64,000 bases of DNA from Ctena decussata (taxonomy: Eukaryota > Mollusca > Bivalvia > Lucinida > Lucinidae). A program made the position numbers and the translations under genes. The notes under the pieces were generated by a model. That model was not told where the DNA came from, did no database searches, and worked only from the letters and a program-made list of their open reading frames with translations. Positions 24,737-35,500 of this stretch are shown one piece after another; position 1 is the first letter of the stretch; the number at the start of each line of letters is the position of its first letter. The DNA lies in contig OZ022503.1 in NCBI GenBank assembly GCA_963989385.1, forward strand, positions 48,172,858-48,236,857, in the 5' to 3' direction.

Positions 24737-27356
24737 GGTCTCCATAACGGCCGTTTTCTGGTTACAAATGGATTTTCACCAAACCTCACCAATATCTACT
24801 TGTAAGTGTTGGCTTTCATATACTGAAATACTGATTTCATCCAAAGTGCATTTTTAGTGGAGCGCAGTGTCAAAGTGGGTGGTGGGGTAATTCCACCCCA
24901 TACCTTACCATGTACCATTTTTTTCAATTATCTCTTGAAGGAATAATGTAAAATCGACACTGGTAGGTATATTTTTGATGACTATTTTGCACCTGTTTCT
25001 AATATTATACTGATTGCTGAGCTTTCGATTCCATATAGTGCCCATGATATCACACAAGAACTGTAACTGAAGAGCAGAGCTAATCCTGTTATGAGCTTAT
25101 TAGAGGTAACAGGAATTTTACTTATTTTTGCTTCTTCATCATTACGAAAAACCACATTTTTTCATTATTTGTCCAGCTTTATATAGGAAATTCTGAAAAT
25201 ATATTGATATGATACTGTGCATTGCAGAAATATGGGAAAACTGTCCTAAGCATATCAAAACCTGAATTATCTGCCCTTGATGCAAAAAAATATAAGTAAT
25301 TAGATTGAAAATGTAAGATCGAAATTCTACACTGGTACATGTAGGTATATTTTTGATGACTCTTTTGCTCATGATTCTGATATTATACTGATTGTTGACA
25401 TTTCAATTCCATATAGTGCCCGTGATATTACACAAGAACTGTAACTGGACAGCAGAGCTCATCCTTTTACATGCCACTTAATTACGTCACATTGAATATA
25501 TCATTTTCTGACCCAAAGTTTGATTTATGGATTTTAGTTACTGATTAAATACCATAGTTTTGAATTTCAAAGTCTCACTGAAAACTAATGCCAGAAACAG
25601 TGTACTAGACCCTCCTGCCCAACACACATGCAGTATTTTTTATAACTGACTGCGATTACCCTTATCAGACTTGTTTGCAGTGCTATTGTGTTTAGTGTGG
25701 TCTTTGGTGGCTGATTAGTCAAAAGGGTGGTCTACATTATCTGTAACAAATAGAGAAAGATAAATGCGGGGACAGAAGTAGCACTGGGTGATGCATGATC
25801 TTTGTATGCCTTTGCTTAGCTTTACAGATTTTCTTCGTTTAGAGTGTTCTTGTATCATATCTTCTGGCAATCTTATGAACATTTTCACACTAAAGTTCTC
25901 CTCAGAATATTTTCTTTGGTAAACATATCTCAGACAATGTTTGTGATGTCATCTGTGCATTTGTTCTGGTGACATGGCCACCCCATCTTAGCTGAACCAG
26001 TCTCGTAATACATATTTGTTTATGCATCCCTGCCCTCTACAGGACTTTCATATCCTGTCTTGCCACCTTAGTTTTAGGAGTGTCTTCAGACAGTTTGTCT
26101 GTTAGATTTCGGTGATCACTGTCAGATATATTTAAAATATATTATGTGTCGGGCAGGAGGGTCTAGTACACAGTCTCTGTCATTAGTTATCAGTGAGACT
26201 TTGAAATTCCAAACTAAGGTGTTCAATAACATTTGATATATCAGTAACTAAAATGCATATATCAAATTTTGGGTCGGAAAATGGTACCTTGAATGTGATG
26301 CAATTAAGTGGCATATAACAGGATGAGCTCTGCTGCTCAGTTACAGTTCCTGTGTAATATCACGGGCACTATATGGAACTGAAAGCTCAACAATCAGTAT
26401 AATATTAGAAACATGAGCAAAAGAGTCATACAAAATATACCTTCCAGTGTAGAATTTCGATCTACATTTTCAATTAAATTACATTTTCTTGAATCAAGGG
26501 CAGATAATTCAGGTTTTGATATGCCCAGGATAGTTTTCTCATAATTCTTCAAAGTACACTATCATATAAATTAATTTCAGAGTTTCCTATATAAGTCTGG
26601 ACAAATAATGAAAACTTCTGGTCTTTCGTAAAGTTGGGGAAGCAAAATTAAGTAAAAATCCTGTTACCACTTATAAGCTTATAACAGGATGAGCTCTGCT
26701 GTTCAGTTACAGTTCTTGTATCATGGGCACTATATGGAATTGAAAGCTCAGCAATCAGTATAATATTATAAAAAGGAGAAACATATGCATCAAAAATATA
26801 CCTACCAGTGTAGAATTTCCATCTTACATGTTCAATTTAATTACTTACATTTTCTTGAATCAAGGGCAGATAATTCAGGTTTTAGTATGCCTAAGATAGT
26901 TTTCTCATAATTTTGCAATGCACACTATCATATCATTATAATTACAAGGTTTCATTCATATATCTGGACAAATAATGAAAAATTGTGTTTTTTCGTACAG
27001 TTGGAGAAGCAAAAATAAGTAAAATTCCCGTTACCACTTATAAGCCCATATATTGGTATTGAATTAGCAAACAATGGAAAGTTATATAATCGAATTAATT
27101 AGCATATATACCTGTATTATTTCAAATCATAATGGTAAATCAGTCATTATTACTTATAGAGATAATTGAAAAAAATGATACATGGTAAGGTATGGGGTGG
27201 AATTACCCCACCCACTTTGACATTGCACTCCACTCAAAATACTCTTTGGATGATATCAGTATTTCAATATATGAAAGCCAACACTTACATGTAGATATTG
27301 GTGGGGTTTGGTGAAAATCCATTTGTAACCAGAAAATGGCCCTTATGGAGACCCCT
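24737..27356. mobile_element. 2.6-kb foldback element with long inverted arms
   Basis: The left arm (24737-~25635) is inverted in the right arm (~26150-27356). Example pair: GGTTACAAATGGATTTTCAC at 24769 and its inverse near 27310. Each arm holds two direct sub-repeats of ~375 bp (CCATATAGTGCCC near 25032, 25412, 26368 and 26730). The outer edges are G-rich (left) and C-rich (right). The ~510-bp loop has a LINE-like scrap on the minus strand. Confidence 0.85.
25640..26140 (-). pseudogene. Possible LINE C-terminal fragment in the foldback loop
   Basis: One minus-strand frame reads LVQLRWGGHVTRTN, then LPKKIF-stop-GEL and RRYDTRTL, resembling the C-terminal RWxGHVxRM...LPKxIFYGEL block found after the RT domain in RTE/jockey-type LINEs. 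Several stops are present and homology is by eye only. Confidence 0.4.
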
Positions 27357-27614
27357 CCTTTCTTCCTTTTTACTAAAAAGGCGCGGAATTCCAAACATGT
27401 GTACCTATAAGCTGCAGCAACATAAGTAACCAAATGCTTACATGTAGCTGATATGTATTATATGATATCAAAGTACATACATAAATTCATAAACTCATTC
27501 CACAATTAAAGAAACAGTTACAAAAGCCAAAAAAATCAACACCATTTCGAACTCCGTCTAGTCCATAATGCCCTTATGCCCCAGTATGCTGGTCATTATG
27601 TACCGCCCAATGTC

Positions 27615-27825
27615 TGACAGCCCAATCTCGATATAACAGAGTCGAGGTTCATTTCAAAATGGAAAATTGCTGATCCCAGAAAAATTACTTTGAGATACAT
27701 GTACCAATAGTTTGAGATATCTCGAGTTGGCATGTAAGGCAAATTGGAAACATGTCCAAACTGTATTTCTCTGATATAAGAGGGTAATTTGAGATATCAG
27801 TGTTCGAGATAACGACAATCAAGTG
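27615..27825. repeat. TTTGAGATATC interspersed repeat, copy 2
   Basis: The most complete copy: CGAGGTTCATTTC, ACTTTGAGATAC, GTTTGAGATATCTCGAGTTG, GATATAAGAGGGTAATTTGA and GTTCGAGATAACGA. Confidence 0.68.
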
Positions 27826-28052
27826 TATACTAATGTTATTCTTAACAAACTGGTTGCCTTCCGTTACTGTAAATAGGTAAATATTCGGAGCCAACATTCA
27901 CTGTAGACAGGCGAGCTTTAAGCTTGTATATTTAATCCTTTGTTGACTAATTGACTTGTCCATCCTTATCATTTGGATAAGTCCGTTTCAAGTTTTAGGG
28001 GTTACTGATGCATATTTTAACTTTCCATGTATTTTGCATAGAAATTCCTGTA

Positions 28053-28120
28053 AGCAAACAGTATTGACCCTGGTCAGACACCGCATTCTGCGGCGTCTGA
28101 ACTGGGTCTGCACTGTTTCC
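28053..28120. repeat. P3 palindrome, copy 2
   Basis: GACCCTGGTCAGACACCGCA and TGCGGCGTCTGAACTGGGTC face each other. Confidence 0.65.
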
Positions 28121-28423
28121 AAATGTCCCAAAACGGGTTTCTAGTCTAAAACAGATTAATTTTGGGAAAATCATTATCATTTACCAATAAATTTATCTAG
28201 TGTAATTGTTAAACTAATTGTAAAAAGTGTAGACTATGGCCAGATAACTCCTTAGGAACATCCTGATCTGAATATTCTGTTTACTTATGTATGCCCGTCC
28301 ACCATTAAATGGAAACTACGGTAGCCCGACTCCCAGTTTCACTTGACTGTCCCTTATAATGAAGATGGCATTTAGCGCAAAAGGTCATGATCTTGTCTGT
28401 CGTCTGAACAATCACACAGACAC

Positions 28424-28743
28424 CACAGGGTACAATCGATTCCGCCAATTTTTGCTTCCTGAAGAGACTGTCCGTCATATTTGGCTTCCGCCGAGACTGT
28501 CTGCGAACTCTTGCTTCCTGCCGAGACTACTGTCCTCGAAAAATGGCTTCCTGCCGAGACTGTCCGCGTGATTCTGCTTCCTGCCGAGAGCCTCGGCAGG
28601 AAGCAGAATCACGCGGCCAGTCTCTGCAGGAAGCCATTTATCATGTACAGAAGTCTCGGCAGGAAGCAAGAGTTCGCGGAAGCCAAATATGATGTACAGT
28701 CTCTGCAGGAAGCGAAAATTAGCGGAATCGATTATACCCTGTG
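28424..28743. mobile_element. 320-bp perfectly bordered palindromic element with internal repeats
   Basis: Long inverted arms (CACAGGGTACAATCGATTCC ... GGAATCGATTATACCCTGTG) centred near 28587. Inside each arm a ~20-bp motif (GCTTCCTGCCGAGACTGTC) recurs four to five times. A 5-bp direct repeat GACAC flanks it (28419-28423 and 28744-28748). Open frames here are repeat artefacts. Confidence 0.85.
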
Positions 28744-28879
28744 GACACTAGCAACACACAGCTTAAAATAATCATACTTAATATGCATATATTTTTGGTA
28801 TTGTTTTTTTTCTTCTTCTTTATTTTCTTATATTTCCTTTCGAAACTTGAGAGAAAGTTCGTCAAAACAGATAGACTTT

Positions 28880-29068
28880 CTAGAAACCACTATCGGCGTC
28901 ATCCTCTAACACTTTTACTTTGACTTTTCTCGCAGGATATCTGCCATCATCAAAGTCGGTCGACATCAGCATATCTCTGGCTTTCGCAACAGACACGTTT
29001 GAGGCTAAAACGAAGTCATAGAGCAGGGCAGCTGTTACACCACCGGCTATGGGACCCACCCAATACAC
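28880..29068 (-). CDS. AQP: Aquaporin A coding exon 3 and stop
   Basis: Sixty-two codons plus TAG. It starts [10 protein letters not shown] (sixth membrane helix) after a pyrimidine-rich TTTTTTTCAG acceptor and ends in an acidic tail closing with DSGF. The tail contains YPARK, conserved in gene B. The last residues S-G-F would fit a class I PDZ ligand; that is only a pattern match. Confidence 0.92.
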   Translation of the reverse strand: MYWVGPIAGGVTAALLYDFVLASNVSVAKARDMLMSTDFDDGRYPARKVKVKVLEDDADSGF

Positions 29069-32000
29069 CTGAAAAAAATAGGAAAACGTATATAGTGAAA
29101 AACAAGCATTTTTTTTTTCAATATACTTAACGCCATTAATTATGCAAGTTGACTGCTATACAGTAAAGACAGAAGAACTAAAATCTTAACCAGAGTTATA
29201 AACTTGTGAACCTGCTTCTATTACAAATATGCTACAGAAGGTGTTGCAATACATTTGAGCATATTACAGGTCTCTTATCCTCTACAATTCCAGACAAATT
29301 GTGAAATAATCAGTTTGGGAAACTTGCATTTTCAATGGCGTCAAGATTACAATGTGGAAAAAAGATAAACTGTCTTGTGAGCAAAATTGGTATCGGAAGT
29401 CCCGGTAGCAACCTTGAACACATCCTCCATCAGATGTAAAATGGTGCCCAGATACTGAGGTGTAGCAAATCACCTTAAGGTGAATGCATATTTTTTCAGG
29501 GCAGCAAGCCTTCCATTTTCATTTCTGGAGAGCATTGTTTTTTCCCTCTAAAAGCTGATTCCGATTGAGAAGGGAGGCAATGCAATAATGGTGGGGTTAC
29601 TCCCTGGAAGAGTATCCACTCACCTTATTACCGGTTTCAGTCCTGTTTTAGAGAAGACGAGAATGTCGTACAGTGTCAAGCTATAATCTCTGTGGACCAA
29701 TGGACGTGTTCGACTGGGCAGTTCGCGCTTCACGATTTTTAGAGTGAAGCACTTTTTCTATAGAAAAAGTGTTTCACTCTAACAATCGTGAAGTGCGAAT
29801 CTCCCAGTCGAATACGCCCAATGGATAATTCCTGTGGTCATGAACAATATCTTAACTTGTGCTCATAAAGATATAATGTGCAGAAAGCAATTCATAATCT
29901 TGTCGTATTTCTTCGCTAAAAATGCGTGTGTTTTTGTTTCCTTCAAAAACAATCTCAGAGATTTAGATCCGTCTTAAGACACCTACATGTAAAATAATAC
30001 CCGACACTGTTCCAAAAAGGAACAATTTGGTTAACAATTTAGTAATATGTCCAAACGATGCGGATGGAATGGCAAACAATGTAGATCCTGAACAGAGTGA
30101 TCTTTTTCTCCACTTTTAGGTACATTTTGACATATCTTGCACAATAGTCAGAATTTTACGGCCTCATCTTTATAGTTTAAGAGACACTGAAAAAGTTATA
30201 TTTACTCAGTAAATATACTGCTCAAAATAAGTAAGGGATATTAAGGCATTTAAGAAAGAAGCATTAAGAAAAATGAGTAGATGAATATTGAATTGTTATA
30301 ATTCATAAAACAAATATTCATGGAGACCTTCAACATGAATATTGATACGTTTAAGCTTGTCACGTGACCTATAGTTAATTGGAAATAGGTAAAAGGTCGA
30401 CATACAAATTTTCGCACAAATCCAGTACAGCAATGACTGATCATTTTTATGCGAACTTTATTAAGACAGACGCCTAATGCCTCAGTTCACAAGATATAGA
30501 TACTTTTTTTTTCATTCATTGTTTTCTCGTGAGAAATGGTAGGTGTAAACGACGTCATTGTGTGGTGAATTGTCTCATCAATGTTGACATTTGGAAGAGC
30601 CCTATACCTTGTTTGGCGCAATAAAGCCTACCACAGTGGATTTGTTTCAGTTTGGAAAATTATAAAGAATTTAAATATTCACCGAATCTGAGCGTCCAAA
30701 ATAATTTTTATCGACGATGCGAAATTGAAGTGTTTCTTCAATTAGTCGTCACGGATGGTCCACCAGGGCTGACAGCCACGAGAGCATCATATCCACCCTG
30801 CCAAATTGAAGTGCTAACCCCTTAGTCTTTTATGTGATATTCTAGGTCATGTGACCTACTCTGACTGTTTCTGTTTTAGATGAATATTGTCACTTGAATC
30901 GTTTTCTACTAATATACAATACTAATCTAAACCAGACATTATTATGATTTTTGTACTCGCTTCTATACCATAGTATCCCCTATTTTTTGTGAGTAGTATA
31001 TAATTTGCTGCTACTACATTTCAATGTATATTCATAAGAAGGACATGAACTCTGTAGTGACTGCTTATAATATTTGTTGCTTAGTAACAAAGAAATAATA
31101 ACCATTGAATAATTATAGGTTAAGCTGCAGACACGCCAATACGCATGTACATGCATATACTTGAAGTGCACAGAATGTAAGTATAGCCAATAGGATTTGA
31201 AATTAACATTCAAATATGTCATAAGCATGCATCAAACACTATCTGGTCGATGCGTGCATTATCAAGTTTTATTTGAACTTGAAACAACTTTAGTTCCTGT
31301 GAGGCATACTTAAAATTATCATTCGTAGCAGTTTCAGTGACAAATATGGAACATGGTCAAACCCATATTCTAACACAGTGCGCATATAGAAGCAATGGAA
31401 AGCTGCCGTGTTTTATTCTGCAACAATTCACTGTTGTGGAGCGCGTGAGTCTAATTGCTGACGTCACTGCAATTACTGACGTAATTTTGTGACGTTTTGA
31501 GACGTTAGACGGTGTAACGTCTCAATTTCTTTCTAAAATCGGCATAAAAACGTACATTTATCTTAGATACATTAAGAATATTGGCGGGAGCATGAACGCG
31601 CTGGCAGGAAAGTTGGGAGAGTTTGAATGAAAAGAATAGTTTTTCAGCGTTTTTGAGTGTTAGAATCGAAATAGTTTAGCTCTAGCATTGAATTATTGAG
31701 TAATAATTCACTGTTTGTCGGCCAGTTGTAAGTAGATAAATCACTCGCGCTCCGCGCTCGTGATATGATCTACTTTACAACTGACCTCCAAACAGTGAAT
31801 TATTACTCAACAATTCACTGCTAGAGCTGATCTATTTCTTAAACAAAAACTCTGTAAATAATTATATTGCCGTTTCAGGACAATGCTTTGTGGTGATTCC
31901 CTACTTGTTGTCCATATCGGTGCTTGCGTTGAACAGTTTTGGGAGCTATGTTTTCAGTTTGGGCAGCCCAATGACCAATGTCTTTTGGTTTACAGCGAAT

Positions 32001-32488
32001 GCCTTTCGTGAACTGTTTTCAATTCATGTTTATAATTCTTTACCTTTTGGTTTTAAGGGTGAGGTATGAGATGTGACTGTTTTAGTTTCTGATAATTACA
32101 TATCAATTTACTTTACATTTATGCAACAATTCTAAATAAATGGGCTATAGCTTAACTCCACATTAGTTTTATTTATTAGAAAAGGAAAAGTAATTATGCA
32201 TAGCAAATCAAAACTATCGCCAATTTTACTTTTAATAAAAGTCACCAAGACATATTACCCAGTGATCATCCCAGATACCCATAATCACAGCAGGACCAAA
32301 GCTTCTGGCTGGATTCATGCTTGAACCTGTGTACTCAACCTGTAACGGAATATGAGATTTTTCAACGATAATATGCCCTTCCGGGTAAAATGGACAATGC
32401 TTTTTATATAGTACATAAAGAACTGCGAGATCCAAAACAATTCATCATTATACCACCTGCATTGTAAAGAATAAAAATATGGTTTTGA

Positions 32489-32530
<42 letters not shown>

Positions 32531-35500
32531 GCTTCCAACTACCCCTGCCTTTTGAAAAATGTCAAGAGAGGGTGTTTTCCATAAGTTTGAAATCGTACAT
32601 CAATTTTCACTCACATAATAAGTAGGACTTTTGAGTCTCTGTTTTCAGACTCTCTGTTTGCAAGGTTGCATTAGACCGATCAACAAGAATTGAAATAATA
32701 TTTGCAGGACAACAGACAACGGGGTTACCTTTCAGAGGCGCCACTGGGCACTTAACGCCAGCTGCAGTAAAGCGAAATAAAATTCTATAAAGGTTACCTT
32801 TGGAAACAAAGACTTCTTAAAAGAACAAAAAAATGGAGTCTGAGTTTTCTAAAAGCAATAACATATGCAAGACTTAACGCCCCACGTCCAATCCGCACGC
32901 CTTTCGACCTGATTGTCGGATTTGGAGTGATGATAAACTTTACAAATTCTATTATACAATTTTATCATCGCAGCCCAAAGGTTGCTCAATTCCAGAACTA
33001 ACTAAAAGAGTTCCAAATGACTACCCGGTAATTTAGCCGCGTCACTACAAAACCAAAAAAGCGGCATGTGCGCCCTGCGAAGACTAAGATAAACCTGAGC
33101 ATCTGCCCAGTCTGATCAGAGTCTCTGCTGTACGCATGGAGCTAGCCTAGACTCTTAGCTATTCTTTCAGCGCAAAGCAAAGACTCTGATCAGACTGAGC
33201 GGCTGTTGAGCCGATCTGAGTCTTCACTGGGTGCACATGCCACTTTGTTTGTTTGTCATTTCGGGGCTCAGTTATGAGCTATTTCGCATTAGGAGAGGCA
33301 GAATATCTCTACTGCAAAGTATCGGCCAAAACTGTTTAGTTTTTGATAGGAAGTCGTTTAAATGTCGCGTTTCACATATTCGGACAAAAACTATCTTAAA
33401 TTTGCTGTATTCATTTGATTTGTTTTGGTCCTCATGCTCTCGTTTCTAATTCTTCATATGAAATGGGTTACAGTAACTGCAACAATGTGAATGGACTCAG
33501 GGATCATTCACAAACAGGTGAATAGAATGTTCGTAAGTGGACTATTACTGATTGCAACAGCTCAGTCAGGTGCGCTCTGACCTCAGATAAATCAAAATAG
33601 ATACTTTGGCGCATAAGCGGGCAACTGGTCATTGTCTACGTCCATGGGCGTAGACTATCTACATGTAGTAACTGCTTTTGACACGGATGTACAGCCGCTA
33701 GTTACTCACAATGCAGCTTGACCTTTGTGCAACTGTTCGCACATTAGGCGTGAGCGGTTTTCGTATAGATGTCGTCAGCGGCCATAAGCTTTTTTGCGTT
33801 GGACAGACACTCGGCTCAAGCTTTGTGCTACTATGGTTACGTACCGCTGAGCCACTTGGGGAACGTCGTTAGGAGAATGGAAACAGAACAGGAGCTGTGT
33901 GCATATATGTCGTGAGGGTCATTCGCATAGATGTCAGGAGTCGATCCGCTTATATGTCGTGAGCGCTATTTGCAAAGCTATCGTGAGCGGTCATATGAAA
34001 CACTGCAAGATACAAGGTACAAAAAACTTCATCTCACGTCGGAATCAAGATAACAAGTAACATTAGTTCATAGACACATTTTCCGACAAACAAAGAAAAA
34101 AAAATGATTAAGAGGGAAGGGGCTACAAACAAACAAGTTAATAAATCAAGTTAATAGCATTAGAGATTAATCAAAAAGGAGAGCTACATACAATGAGATA
34201 AGTTTTTTAAGATGACATGACAAAAGCAAAGAAAGATGCAGAAACGCGTATGGTATCACACGGTAGGAGACAGTATCGAAAGGTACAAATGAAGGACTGA
34301 CCTCTGATTTTATGGCCTTTTAAACTGTATTAGATTTAAACACCATTTTATTCAAGAATATTTTTACAACATAATACACATACAACAAACATATCAGAAT
34401 TTGAAAGTAACTGTATTTCCACCGTGGAATAGTGTGAAACCTAACGCTCGCACCTGTGCTTGAAATCCACCAATGAAGATTTAAGTATCGGCTTTTGAAA
34501 TATTCAGTGGTGTATTTGATAAGCATTAACTATAAATAGTTACTAAGCGTAGACCAAGCTTTTTGTAAAAGCTATACTTGCGATATTGCAGTTTCTAAGA
34601 AAGGTTTTCTTGTTTGTTAAGTAAGGGACAATAACGCCAGCGTTAACAATTCGACATGACACACCAAAACTGACCAAGTTTTTGTGACATTTAATAGTTT
34701 AGTAAGATTAGACATACCGGCTCAAAACATACGAGTAGCTTCTATCAAGTTCATATTTTATAATACAGCATTTATGACTATTATAGACACAAGGAAATGA
34801 TCCTTGCGTCATTGGTAAATTCACAAACTGCACCGAGATCTTGTGGCCATAAGGTGGCTGGACGTGTGATGATAGACGACAATAGCTCACCTTCAGCACT
34901 TTGTGTGATAATGAGCAAAAATTCCTTTGGCCGGGCGACCATGCACCTACTTCATTCACTGCAGACCTTTAGTTTAGTTTAAACAGTATTTATTGATATA
35001 AACAGCAATCACAATAATTCATACATACAATAAGCGAATAGGATCTGAACGAAAGCGCATTGATACAGTGACTTTGCCTATTACAAGGGAAAAACGAATA
35101 CATCTACTTCCTAGAAAAGAAAACAATGGATGAAATGAGAACGGCAATCAAATTTCAAATCCTACCCAGATGGGAAAGGCATATAATAAAGATGGCACAC
35201 AAACCTAAACAAGACAAACAACAAACCAAGAGTTCAGTTATTTCCCAACAAATGGCATCGAGGCTATTGTAAAAAAAAACGGCATAAACAAGTCAAAGAC
35301 ATAGAAAGCAAACAAAACAAAAGACCACAACAGAAGCGCCGCCTTGGAACGATCAGCGAGAACAAAAAGTCACTGTGGCGCTTAAACAAGTTTTAAAATT
35401 GAATTTTGTTTGTCCTTAGTTCATATTAATTATTCCGGCCCTGGGAAGGACTTCTAACCCTACTGGTCACATCAGCCATATTAATTAGGATTAAATATCG

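Noticed and set aside
24605..24857. Overlapping plus-strand frames near a G run
   Set aside because: Lie in a dispersed repeat and the edge of the foldback arm; the inverted copy near 27.3 kb gives the same peptide.
28359..28771. Overlapping frames with LLPAETxxxxKWLPAET-type repeats
   Set aside because: Produced by the internal motif of the 320-bp palindromic element, in both orientations.
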